Below are positions 1 through 6,827 of a stretch of 64,000 bases of DNA, piece after piece. Under the pieces are notes generated by a model, which searched no databases, had not been told where the DNA came from, and was given only the letters and a program-made list of their open reading frames with translations. This DNA comes from Draconibacterium orientale. GTDB lineage: Bacteria; Bacteroidota; Bacteroidia; Bacteroidales; Prolixibacteraceae. The stretch lies in the NCBI RefSeq assembly GCF_000626635.1, contig NZ_CP007451.1, positions 1-64,000 of the forward strand, read 5' to 3'. Each line of letters begins with the position of its first letter. The stretch's first letter is position 1. The position numbers and the translations under genes were made by a program.

Positions 1-99
1 TAGAATTATGATTTTTTTTTAACTTTTTTTCGCAACTTTTGTCCTCGGAATACCACTAGGGAAATTTTTTTGTAGAACCTCATTATCCAGCAATTGTAA

Positions 100-1527
100 A
101 TGAACAACGAATACAGATCTGCATGGGAAAAATGCCTCAACGTTATTAAAGATAACGTTCCTAGCAGCAGTTTTAAAACCTGGTTTGAGCCGATAGAACC
201 GGTTAAATTGGAAAATAAAGTATTAACTATTCAAGTGCCAAGTGCCTTTTTTTACGAGTACCTTGAAGAACAGTTTATCGATATTCTTCGCAAGACACTT
301 CGTATGGTTTTGGGTAACGGAGCCAAATTGGAATATAACGTTGTTTTAAGCAATAAAAACAGTAATGAACCGTATACTGTTAGTTATCCAACGAATAACA
401 ACAACAAAATTCAAAATAAACCACTTACTGTGCCTTTAAAAGCAGAGGAAAAAGCAACAATAAAAAATCCGTTTATAATTCCGGGGATCCAGAAATTACA
501 GATCGACCCGCAATTAAAAGCAGACAACACCTTCGAAAATTTTGTTGAAGGCGATTGTAACCGACTGGCGCGCAGTGCAGGTTTTGCCGTTGCACAAAAT
601 CCGGGAGGAACAGCTTTTAATCCCTTAATGATTTACGGTAACTCTGGTTTGGGAAAAACACACTTGTCGCAAGCCATTGGTATTCAGGTAAAAGAAAACT
701 TCCCCGACAAAGTGGTTTTGTATGTAAACGCAAATAAATTTCAAACACAATTTACCGAGGCAACACGTAATAATAACCGCAACGACTTTTTACACTTCTA
801 CCAAATGGTTGATGTGTTAATTCTTGACGACGTGCATGAATTTGCCGGGAAAGAAAAAACACAGGAAACATTCTTCCACATTTTCAACCACTTGCACCAA
901 ATGGGTAAGCAGCTGATTTTAACATCAGACAAGCCGCCTATTGAGTTAAAAGGAATGGAACAGCGCTTACTGTCGCGTTTTAAGTGGGGACTAACAGCTG
1001 ACTTGCAAACTCCCGACTTTGAAACCCGCATGGAAATTCTGCGTCGGAAAATTTATAAAGACGGCATTACCCTTTCGGAAGAAGTAATGGAATACATTGC
1101 ATCGCATGTAACCAATAACGTACGCGAGCTGGAAGGTGCATTGGTTTCGTTGCTGGCGCAGTCGATGTTGAACAAACGCGAAATCACCCTGGAGCTGGCA
1201 GCCAAGCTGATCAACAAACTGGTTAAAAACTCAAAACGCGAGCTTTCTATCGAGTACATCTCAAAGGTTGTTTGCGACTATTTCAGCATGCCCGTTGATG
1301 CACTGCAAACCAAAACCAGGAAACGCGAAATCGTTCAGGCACGGCAAATCGCCATGTATTTCTCGAAAAGTTTAACGAAATACTCGCTGGCAAGTATTGG
1401 GGCACAAATTGGCAGTAAAGACCACGCCACGGTTCTCCACGCCTGCAAAACGGTAAACAACCTGAAGGATACCGATAAGAATTTCCGACAGTTTGTTGAA
1501 GACATAGAAAAGAAATTAAAAATGTAA
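100..1527 (+). CDS. dnaA: Chromosomal replication initiator protein DnaA
   Basis: DnaA binds DnaA boxes and opens the replication origin. The 475-residue product has the usual family length and order: an N-terminal DnaB-interaction domain (about 1-75), a variable Asn/Lys-rich linker, an AAA+ domain with Walker A GNSGLGKT at residues 180-187 and Walker B ILDDVH near 241, and a C-terminal helix-turn-helix domain carrying the DnaA signature KDHATVLHACKTV near 441. The ATG at 100 gives the conserved start, with the W-x-KCL motif at residues 9-13. A strong intrinsic terminator follows directly. No convincing DnaA-box cluster lies in the 99 bases upstream, so the origin may be elsewhere. Confidence 0.98.
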   Translation: MNNEYRSAWEKCLNVIKDNVPSSSFKTWFEPIEPVKLENKVLTIQVPSAFFYEYLEEQFIDILRKTLRMVLGNGAKLEYNVVLSNKNSNEPYTVSYPTNNNNKIQNKPLTVPLKAEEKATIKNPFIIPGIQKLQIDPQLKADNTFENFVEGDCNRLARSAGFAVAQNPGGTAFNPLMIYGNSGLGKTHLSQAIGIQVKENFPDKVVLYVNANKFQTQFTEATRNNNRNDFLHFYQMVDVLILDDVHEFAGKEKTQETFFHIFNHLHQMGKQLILTSDKPPIELKGMEQRLLSRFKWGLTADLQTPDFETRMEILRRKIYKDGITLSEEVMEYIASHVTNNVRELEGALVSLLAQSMLNKREITLELAAKLINKLVKNSKRELSIEYISKVVCDYFSMPVDALQTKTRKREIVQARQIAMYFSKSLTKYSLASIGAQIGSKDHATVLHACKTVNNLKDTDKNFRQFVEDIEKKLKM

Positions 1528-1531
1528 TACC

Positions 1532-1559
1532 GGCAGGCTTTTAAGCCTGCCTTTTTTTT
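1532..1559 (+). terminator. Intrinsic terminator after dnaA
   Basis: A 9-bp perfect stem, GGCAGGCTT (1532-1540) with AAGCCTGCC (1543-1551), is followed by eight Ts. It starts five bases after the dnaA stop codon and separates dnaA from the transporter gene that starts at 1566. Confidence 0.93.
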
Positions 1560-1565
1560 GCCCGT

Positions 1566-2423
1566 ATGATTTATCTGATCCTGTGCATCCTTTCATCGTC
1601 AATGATTTATGTGATTTTCAGAGTTGCAAAAAATTACAATTGTAAACTCCAGTCGCTAATCACAATAAATTATTTGGCAGCCAGTTTGCTGGGCATCCTT
1701 TTGTTTCAACCCTTTGCCGAAAACGAAAACCCGTTAGCACTTCCCCACTGGATGCCTTTCGCTGTAATCCTTGGCATCCTTTTTATTGCCGTGTTTTACC
1801 TTATTGGGTACAGCTCGCAAAAAGCAGGAATTACCGTAACCACACTGGCCAATAAATTATCGCTGGTTTTTCCGGTGGCATTCTCGCTAATCTATTTTAA
1901 CGAAGCGCTTTCAATAATAAAAGCTATTGGAATAGTTACCGCCATAATTGCCGTTGGATTAACAGTTTACAAAAAAGAAATAACCAGAACAAACCTCATT
2001 TATATTGTTTTGCCGCTGTTTTTGTTTTTAGGAAGCGGAGTAATCGACTCGCTGGTAAAATATGTTCAGGCTGAAAAAATCTCCGACAGTGAAACCTCGC
2101 TATACACCATTTTAGTGTTTATGGTAGCCTTTTTATGTGGAGTTCTCGTTACTGTTTTCACAAAAACATACCGGCAACGACTGAATCCGGCAACACTACT
2201 ATTCGGAACACTTTTGGGTGTGGTAAATTTTGGTTCACTCTACTTTATAATAAAAGCATTGAATAATTCGGGACTGGAAAGTTCGCTCGTTTTCGCCCTG
2301 AATAATATGGCAATCGTCGCCTTTACGGCCATTTTAGGCAAGGTACTTTTTAAAGAACGCCTGAATAAAATTAACTTTGCGGGTGTTGTTTTAGCACTCA
2401 TCAGTTTATATTTTTTGTTGTAA
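1566..2423 (+). CDS. EamA/DMT-family membrane transporter
   Basis: The 285-residue protein is almost entirely hydrophobic with about ten predicted membrane segments, in two similar halves of about five (around 1-135 and 145-285). This is the layout of EamA (drug/metabolite transporter) proteins of the inner membrane. The substrate cannot be read from sequence. The ATG at 1566 begins a run directly into the first membrane helix. Its stop codon overlaps the start of the next gene (TAATG at 2421-2425), so the two are probably translated together. Confidence 0.85.
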   Translation: MIYLILCILSSSMIYVIFRVAKNYNCKLQSLITINYLAASLLGILLFQPFAENENPLALPHWMPFAVILGILFIAVFYLIGYSSQKAGITVTTLANKLSLVFPVAFSLIYFNEALSIIKAIGIVTAIIAVGLTVYKKEITRTNLIYIVLPLFLFLGSGVIDSLVKYVQAEKISDSETSLYTILVFMVAFLCGVLVTVFTKTYRQRLNPATLLFGTLLGVVNFGSLYFIIKALNNSGLESSLVFALNNMAIVAFTAILGKVLFKERLNKINFAGVVLALISLYFLL

Positions 2424-3025
2424 TGGACGATCAATACAAAACCATAGAAACACCAAGTACCGGCTACTTTAAAGATAAAGGCAGCAAGTTCTACTCGTAT
2501 GCCTACCCATTAAAAGATGAAGAAGAAGTAAAAGAGCTGGTTGCCGCATTAAAGAAAGAACACCACAGTGCCCGCCATCATTGCTATGCATGGCGATTGG
2601 GCACCGAAGAAATCCGTACCCGCGCCAACGACGACGGAGAACCTTCATCAACGGCCGGTAAACCGATTTTGGGGCAATTGCAAAGCTACGAGCTAACCAA
2701 TATTCTGGTGGTGGTAGTTCGCTATTTCGGCGGAACGCTGCTTGGCGTTAGCGGCCTTATCAATGCCTATCGCCAGGCGACAGTTGAAGCACTGAACAAT
2801 GCCGATATTTTATCAAAACTCATTGAAATTCAGCATGAACTAAAATTTGAATACGCCCTGCTGAATACCGTTATGAACAAGCTAAAACAGGATAATTACG
2901 ATATTGTAACCACCGATTTTCAGGAAAGCTGCCGGCTGATATTTAAAACACGAAAGTCGGAAGCTGAAAAGGCTTTCCAATCGTTTAACGAAATCTACGG
3001 GATAGAAATAAAACGACTGGATTAG
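2423..3025 (+). CDS. YigZ/IMPACT family protein
   Basis: This 200-residue protein matches the IMPACT/YigZ family in length and in its conserved core: KGSKFYSYAYPL near residue 20, the HHCYAWRLG and NDDGEPSSTAGKPIL stretches (about 52-84), and VVVRYFGGTLLGVSGL (about 96-111). The C-terminal part is the DUF1949-like domain. Family members are linked to translation-associated regulation, but the molecular role in bacteria is not settled. The start codon overlaps the preceding transporter stop, which fixes the start and suggests a two-gene operon. Confidence 0.93.
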   Translation: MDDQYKTIETPSTGYFKDKGSKFYSYAYPLKDEEEVKELVAALKKEHHSARHHCYAWRLGTEEIRTRANDDGEPSSTAGKPILGQLQSYELTNILVVVVRYFGGTLLGVSGLINAYRQATVEALNNADILSKLIEIQHELKFEYALLNTVMNKLKQDNYDIVTTDFQESCRLIFKTRKSEAEKAFQSFNEIYGIEIKRLD

Positions 3026-3070
3026 TATTTATCGGTGTTAATAAAATGCTGATAAGTACGCTACACTATT

Positions 3071-3102
3071 TTTGACAAACATTAAGTAACACTGTATTTT
3101 TG
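3071..3102 (+). promoter_or_regulatory. Promoter of the pyrBI leader (Bacteroidota type)
   Basis: TTTG at 3071-3074 and TATTTTTG at 3095-3102 match the -33 and -7 elements (TTTG / TAnnTTTG) of the Bacteroidota housekeeping sigma factor, with 20 bases between them. The predicted start of transcription is near 3107, which coincides with the ATG of the leader ORF, so the leader would be nearly leaderless. Confidence 0.75.
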
Positions 3103-3106
3103 AACC

Positions 3107-3343
3107 ATGATGCTACGCGTGATATTCCACTTTAATTTTCTTGAGCGAGGCACTAAAAATTGCTTTGAGAAGATTTCTCTTTCCCATCGCTGCATCAGAC
3201 GATTTTTAAAAGCAATCGTATTTTTCTATAAAAAAGGTTCTACTTTTTTTCACAATAACGAAGACCAACATTTTATTTTCCAAAATGTTGGTCTTCGTTT
3301 TTTAGGTCAATCAATTTATCAAATTCAATATTTAAGGCAATGA
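3107..3343 (+). CDS. Putative pyrBI leader peptide ORF
   Basis: A 78-codon ORF begins at the predicted transcription start and stays open across a T-rich stretch and the whole 18-bp terminator stem. It ends in an ATGA overlap with pyrB (stop TGA at 3341-3343, pyrB ATG at 3340). The peptide is rich in Phe, Lys and Arg and resembles no enzyme. Layout is like the enterobacterial pyrBI leader, where coupled translation stops a terminator from forming when UTP is low. This is an analogy and not a sequence match. A chance ORF is possible, although its start and stop positions are suggestive. Confidence 0.45.
   Translation: MMLRVIFHFNFLERGTKNCFEKISLSHRCIRRFLKAIVFFYKKGSTFFHNNEDQHFIFQNVGLRFLGQSIYQIQYLRQ
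3257..3303 (+). terminator. Attenuator/terminator in the pyrB leader
   Basis: A perfect 18-bp stem (3257-3274 with 3282-3299), a 7-base loop and six Ts form a strong intrinsic terminator. It lies after the pyrB promoter and 36 bases before the pyrB ATG, so it must be read through for pyrB to be expressed. T-rich runs at 3220-3226 and 3243-3250, preceded by a small hairpin (ACGATT 3199-3204 with AATCGT 3214-3219), are candidate UTP-sensitive pause sites. Confidence 0.82.
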
Positions 3344-4248
3344 AGAAGGATTTAATTTCAATCACAGATTTCTCGAAAGATGAATATCTGAGAATTATGG
3401 ACCTGGCTGCAGATTTTGAAGCAAATCCGAACCAGGAACTGTTGAAAGGGAAAGTTGTTGCCTCCCTTTTTTTTGAGCCATCAACACGCACACGCTTAAG
3501 TTTCGAAACAGCCATTAATCGTTTGGGGGGACGAATTGTTGGCTTTGCCGATCCGGATAGCTCCAGTGCAACAAAAGGCGAAACACTGCACGACACCATA
3601 CGGATGGTAAGCAACTACGCCGACCTGATTGTTATGCGCCACCCGCTGGAAGGAGCAGCACGCTATGCTGCTGAGGTTTCCAGCGTGCCTATTATTAACG
3701 CCGGCGACGGAGCGAACCAGCACCCAACTCAAACCCTGCTCGACATGTATTCGATTTTAAAAACGCAGGGAACGCTCGACAACATTAACCTGTTTATGGT
3801 TGGCGACCTGAAATTCGGAAGGACAGTACATTCGCTCTTGCAGGCCATGTCCGAATTCGAAAATCCGATTTTTAACTTCATTGCACCAGAAAGTTTGCAA
3901 ATGCCACGCGGCTATAAACACCACCTGGAAGAAAGAGGTATTCGTTATTTTGAGCACGAAGAATTTACCGATATTATTTCGGAAGCCGATATTATTTACA
4001 TGACCCGTGTTCAGAAAGAACGTTTTTCGGACCCCATGGAGTACGAAAAAGTGAAAGATGTTTACATTTTAAATAAAGCGATGCTGGAAAACACCAAACC
4101 AAATGTTCGGGTGTTGCATCCACTGCCACGCGTTAACGAAATTGCCACCGATGTTGACAGTAGTGAAAAAGCTTACTATTTCGATCAGGCACTGAACGGC
4201 GTTTTCACCCGCGAAGCAATTATCTCTCACGTAATGAACCTTAAATAA
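3340..4248 (+). CDS. pyrB: Aspartate carbamoyltransferase, catalytic chain
   Basis: PyrB condenses carbamoyl phosphate with aspartate, the committed step of pyrimidine synthesis in the cytoplasm. The 302-residue length is typical. The carbamoyl-phosphate loop [13 protein letters not shown] lies near residues 46-58, the [10 protein letters not shown] motif near 128-137, and the HPLPRVNEI motif near 256-264. It is followed after seven bases by pyrI, so the holoenzyme is of the allosteric class B type. Expression is probably controlled by the upstream attenuator and by coupling to the leader ORF through the ATGA overlap. Confidence 0.98.
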   Translation: MKKDLISITDFSKDEYLRIMDLAADFEANPNQELLKGKVVASLFFEPSTRTRLSFETAINRLGGRIVGFADPDSSSATKGETLHDTIRMVSNYADLIVMRHPLEGAARYAAEVSSVPIINAGDGANQHPTQTLLDMYSILKTQGTLDNINLFMVGDLKFGRTVHSLLQAMSEFENPIFNFIAPESLQMPRGYKHHLEERGIRYFEHEEFTDIISEADIIYMTRVQKERFSDPMEYEKVKDVYILNKAMLENTKPNVRVLHPLPRVNEIATDVDSSEKAYYFDQALNGVFTREAIISHVMNLK

Positions 4249-4255
4249 TACCGCC

Positions 4256-4729
4256 ATGGAAAAGAATGACATGAAAAAGAAGCTAAAATTAAAAGTTAGC
4301 GCCATTAAAGATGGAACAGTGATCGACCATATTCCTGCAAAAAGTTTATTTGAGGTAATTTCAATATTAGGGCTCGATAAAATTGAAAACCAAATCACTT
4401 TCGGAACCAATCTGGAAAGTGGGAAATTGGGGGCAAAAGCCATTATAAAAGTATCGGATAAGTTTTTTGAAAACGACGAGATCAACAAAATTGCACTGAT
4501 TGCACCACACGCCAAACTCAACATCATCAGAGATTACGAGGTGGCCGAAAAGAAAATTGTTGAGATCCCACAAAAAATTACAGGAATTGTAAAATGCTTT
4601 AATCCGAAGTGTATTACCAACCACGAAAAGATAACTACCTCTTTTAGAGTAATTAATACAAACCCGGTTGCTTTAAAATGTAAATACTGCGAAAAGATAA
4701 CGGCAGAAGACCAAATAAAAATGTTGTAA
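4256..4729 (+). CDS. pyrI: Aspartate carbamoyltransferase, regulatory chain
   Basis: PyrI binds nucleotide effectors and pairs with PyrB. The 157-residue protein has the N-terminal allosteric domain (KVSAIKDGTVIDHIPA near residue 12) and a C-terminal zinc domain with four cysteines in the spacing C-x4-C ... C-x2-C (CFNPKC near 117 and CKYC near 144). The ATG at 4256 sits seven bases after the pyrB stop; an alternative ATG at 4271 gives a more family-typical start (MKKKLKL). An intrinsic terminator follows. Confidence 0.96.
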   Translation: MEKNDMKKKLKLKVSAIKDGTVIDHIPAKSLFEVISILGLDKIENQITFGTNLESGKLGAKAIIKVSDKFFENDEINKIALIAPHAKLNIIRDYEVAEKKIVEIPQKITGIVKCFNPKCITNHEKITTSFRVINTNPVALKCKYCEKITAEDQIKML

Positions 4730-4750
4730 GAAATAACTGTTTTCAGCTAA

Positions 4751-4787
4751 ATCCGCCTTTAAAAAGAAACAAGAAGGCGGATTTTTT
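4751..4787 (+). terminator. Intrinsic terminator after pyrBI
   Basis: ATCCGCCTT (4751-4759) pairs with AAGGCGGAT (4774-4782), and the stem runs into a six-T tract. It ends the pyrBI operon just before the tRNA promoter. Confidence 0.9.
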
Positions 4788-4788
4788 A

Positions 4789-4796
4789 TATATTTG
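4789..4796 (+). promoter_or_regulatory. Putative -7 element for tRNA-Leu
   Basis: TATATTTG matches TAnnTTTG and lies 59 bases before the mature tRNA end, directly after the pyrI terminator. No clear TTTG is seen 20 bases upstream, so the call is moderate. Confidence 0.5.
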
Positions 4797-4855
4797 CACG
4801 ACCAAAATCGAACAGCTATAAACACTGAGCGATTTGGAAAGTTCTTAACAGATTT

Positions 4856-4942
4856 GCCCAGTTGGCGGAATTGGTAGACGCGCTAGTTTCAGGGACTAGT
4901 ATTCTTATGAATGTGAAGGTTCGAGTCCTTTACTGGGCACCA
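4856..4942 (+). tRNA. tRNA-Leu (anticodon CAG)
   Basis: The acceptor stem GCCCAGT pairs with ACTGGGC, followed by discriminator A and an encoded CCA (4940-4942). The anticodon stem CTAGT/ACTAG encloses the seven-base loop TTCAGGG, giving anticodon CAG, which reads CUG codons. The long variable arm is the class II form expected for leucine tRNAs, and the TpsiC arm contains GGTTCGAGTCC. A terminator-like hairpin follows. Confidence 0.97.
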
Positions 4943-4962
4943 GGAGAAATCCAAATAAAATC

Positions 4963-4998
4963 AAAAGCACTTAAAATCAATATTTTAAGTGCTTTTTT
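4963..4998 (+). terminator. Terminator after tRNA-Leu
   Basis: AAAAGCACTTAAAAT (4963-4977) pairs with ATTTTAAGTGCTTTT (4982-4996), ending in six Ts. It lies 20 bases after the tRNA CCA end. Confidence 0.85.
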
Positions 4999-5019
4999 GT
5001 TTTCGACAGTCAATCTTTT

Positions 5020-5151
5020 GAATTGAAGCGGTTCTTTTTTGAGTTCAAGTCCTTATTTTTTGAGTTCAAGTGGTAATTTTTTGAGTTGAAGCGCTTATTT
5101 TTTGAATTGAAGCAGTTATTTTTTAAGTTGAAGTGCTTGTTTTTTTGATAC
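5020..5151. repeat. Six-unit 21-bp degenerate tandem array
   Basis: The core GARTTSAAG (or AAGTTGAAG) starts at 5020, 5041, 5062, 5083, 5104 and 5125, an exact 21-bp period. Each unit is the core, six more variable bases, then six Ts. The variable bases differ in every unit while core and T-run persist. The array fills most of the 4943-5291 gap between tRNA-Leu and the lipoprotein gene. One frame reads as a 7-residue repeat but has a stop in unit 3, so it is not coding. Confidence 0.85.
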
Positions 5152-5291
5152 AATGAGATATTTCCTCCCGGCGCTGCTCAATTTGCGGTGTGGTTCTCTA
5201 ATACTTCATGAAAAACTACTCCGGGAATTAAACTTTTGCTTTTGGTTATCATCTAAAGCGGTTGAACTTCACAATAAAAAACAAAATTGAA

Positions 5292-5726
5292 ATGAAACGA
5301 ACAGTATTTTTAGTAATGGCGCTGGTAAGTGCACTGGTAATTTCGTGCAACAACGGAGGAAATAATTCGCGTCAACTACCATTTGGCAACGGTGGCGGAA
5401 TGGGCCCCGGAAATTTTGATCCGCAGGCCATGATGGACCGCATGGTGGACGATATGGACGAAACACTGGATTTAAGCAACGAACAGGAAGACCAGATCCG
5501 TAAAATTATGGAAGAGAATTTTGAGAATATGGCTGCCATGCGCGAAGAAATGCAAAACAGCGGCGCCGGTTTTGAAGGCATGCGCGAGAAAATGCAAAAA
5601 GTACGCGAGGAGCAAGATGCCAAAATGAAAACCGTTCTTTCGGAACAGCAATGGGAGCAATACCAGGTAATGCAGGAAGAAAGACGAGCACGCAGAGGCC
5701 AGGGTGGCTTCCCTCCTCAGAATTAG
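5292..5726 (+). CDS. Spy/LTxxQ-like periplasmic lipoprotein
   Basis: The 144-residue product starts with a lipoprotein signal peptide ending in the lipobox LVISC, so Cys19 is probably lipidated. After a Gly/Asn/Pro-rich linker comes a helical, charged, Met- and Glu-rich domain with the pattern LDLSNEQEDQIRKIM and a second LSEQQWEQY motif, which resembles the LTxxQ motifs of Spy/CpxP periplasmic chaperones. The ATG at 5292 is chosen over an upstream in-frame ATG at 5262 because it begins the signal peptide. Membrane or metal-stress function is inferred from family only. Confidence 0.7.
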   Translation: MKRTVFLVMALVSALVISCNNGGNNSRQLPFGNGGGMGPGNFDPQAMMDRMVDDMDETLDLSNEQEDQIRKIMEENFENMAAMREEMQNSGAGFEGMREKMQKVREEQDAKMKTVLSEQQWEQYQVMQEERRARRGQGGFPPQN

Positions 5727-5753
5727 TTCTCAGTTTGCAGTCGCAGTGAGCAG

Positions 5754-5799
5754 AAAGATCCGATCCGTATTGTTAAAAATTAAACGGATCGGATCTTTT
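5754..5799 (+). terminator. Intrinsic terminator after the lipoprotein gene
   Basis: A 15-bp stem, AAAGATCCGATCCGT (5754-5768) with ACGGATCGGATCTTT (5784-5798), lies 28 bases after the stop codon and runs into Ts. Confidence 0.9.
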
Positions 5800-5863
5800 A
5801 TTTTATGCGCAATTGTTATTAGGCAGGCCAAAAGTTGTACCTCTATCCACTTTAATTCTTTTT

Positions 5864-5980
5864 ACCCCTCACCCGTCAATTGACGGAAACTCATGAGGGG
5901 AGCCGGCATCAAGCCAAGTTCTGCATATCTTCGAAGCGGTTTTCCCTTTTTAAGGGAAAATGTCGATAGACAAAAGGGTA
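5864..5980. repeat. Left direct repeat flanking the DUF559 gene
   Basis: This ~115-bp sequence recurs at 6411-6551 in the same orientation. Both contain TCAATTGACGGAAACTC, GAGGGGAGCCGGCATCAAGC-type text, TTCGAAGCGG, a CCCTTTTTAAGGG palindrome and ATGTCGAYAGACAAAAGGGT. The DUF559 gene lies exactly between the copies. Confidence 0.85.
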
Positions 5981-5984
5981 GTGT

Positions 5985-6350
5985 TTAATCCGTAAACTCA
6001 GTAGAAATCTTTTGTAAAACAGAATCTATGTCATCTAAATCTTCATTTTTGAAACGCAATATTTTTATTCCCATATTCTTCAATATTTCATCGCGGCGTT
6101 CATCTCTCTTTTTATTGAATTTATGAATTTCACCGTCCAATTCAATTGCCATATTTTCTTTGAAGCAGTAGAAGTCTGGCACAAAAAAGAAATGTTCATC
6201 GCCTACCGATTCATAAACGATTGCATGTTGACGCAAAAATTTTCTTCCACATAATTGTTTTCGGCGTAAGTATCTCCATAATTTCTTTTCTGCAGATGTT
6301 GCGTTTCCTCTTAAATTTCGGGTTGTTTGTTTAATATGTTCGTAAAGCAT
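5985..6350 (-). CDS. DUF559 (Vsr-like) endonuclease-domain protein
   Basis: The 121-residue protein has the DUF559 layout: an N-terminal RGNATSAEKKLWRYLRRKQL block, FVPDFYC (a PD-type nuclease residue), AIELDGEIH (E-x-D), and a C-terminal ILRFKNEDL block. The fold is related to the very-short-patch-repair and restriction-endonuclease superfamily. In vivo function is unknown. The gene stands alone on the minus strand between two near-identical direct repeats, which suggests that gene plus repeats form one transferable unit. Confidence 0.85.
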   Translation of the reverse strand: MLYEHIKQTTRNLRGNATSAEKKLWRYLRRKQLCGRKFLRQHAIVYESVGDEHFFFVPDFYCFKENMAIELDGEIHKFNKKRDERRDEILKNMGIKILRFKNEDLDDIDSVLQKISTEFTD

Positions 6351-6410
6351 GATGTTTTGTTTTGGGTTTTTATTGAATCATAAAGTTAGTGTTTCTTTAT
6401 CAATTTCACT

Positions 6411-6551
6411 ACCTCTCACCCTTCAATTGACGGAAACTCCCCTCACAAGGGGAGCCGGCATCAAGCCAAGTTCTGCATATCTTCGAAGCGGTTTTCCCTT
6501 TTTAAGGGAACCTGCCTGCGATAGGCAGGAATGTCGACAGACAAAAGGGTA
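6411..6551. repeat. Right direct repeat flanking the DUF559 gene
   Basis: This is the second copy of the repeat at 5864-5980. It differs by an added ~20-base palindromic insert (CCTGCCTGCGATAGGCAGG, 6511-6529) and by a slightly longer CCCCTCACAAGGGGAG hairpin. Small ORFs in this region arise from the repeat and are not called. Confidence 0.85.
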
Positions 6552-6827
6552 AAGCAAACAAACCAGAATACGATACAATTGCCAGTAGCATACTGGATAT
6601 TGGATATTCAATATTGATTATTGAACATTTTGGTAACTTGCAACTTGTAAGAAGAAAGGATGCCATCCCTAAGTTTTTCAACTTATACGGATGGCATCCT
6701 TTTTTCTCGATGTTGGATTCTGGATACTGCGAACTTGCAACCTGTAACTTGCAACTTGCAACTTGCAACTTCTTTGGAACAGATCTCTCGCTGCGCTTCG
6801 AGATGACAGCAACTGTGTCAACTGAAC
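6552..6827. repeat. Intergenic low-complexity region with heptamer array
   Basis: No gene is seen. The stretch holds TGGATATTGGATATTCAATATTG-type text split across 6594-6630, a bidirectional hairpin at 6657-6706, and six heptamer units of the form AACTTGC/AACCTGT (about 6729-6771). The text TCGCTGCGCTTCGAGATGAC near 6788 resembles the dispersed element also found in odhB and at 33.3 kb. Confidence 0.7.
6657..6706. terminator. Bidirectional terminator hairpin (GGATG family)
   Basis: AAAGGATGCCATCC pairs with GGATGGCATCCTTT over 14 bp. The plus-strand side ends in six Ts. It lies downstream of the minus-strand odhB and probably terminates it. The stem resembles the hairpin split by the IS element at 33.7/35.2 kb. 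Confidence 0.75.

Noticed and set aside
1-99. Replication origin next to dnaA
   Set aside because: TTATCCAGC near 84 is only a partial DnaA-box match and there is no cluster. A single TTATCCACC at about 15229 is also isolated.
5020-5151. CRISPR array at the 21-bp repeats
   Set aside because: The unit is too short, there are no unique spacers between identical repeats, and no cas gene is near. The same holds for the arrays at 42.5 and 62.3 kb.
6349-6611. Small ORFs in the right DUF559 repeat
   Set aside because: They lie within the direct repeat on both strands and arise from its sequence.
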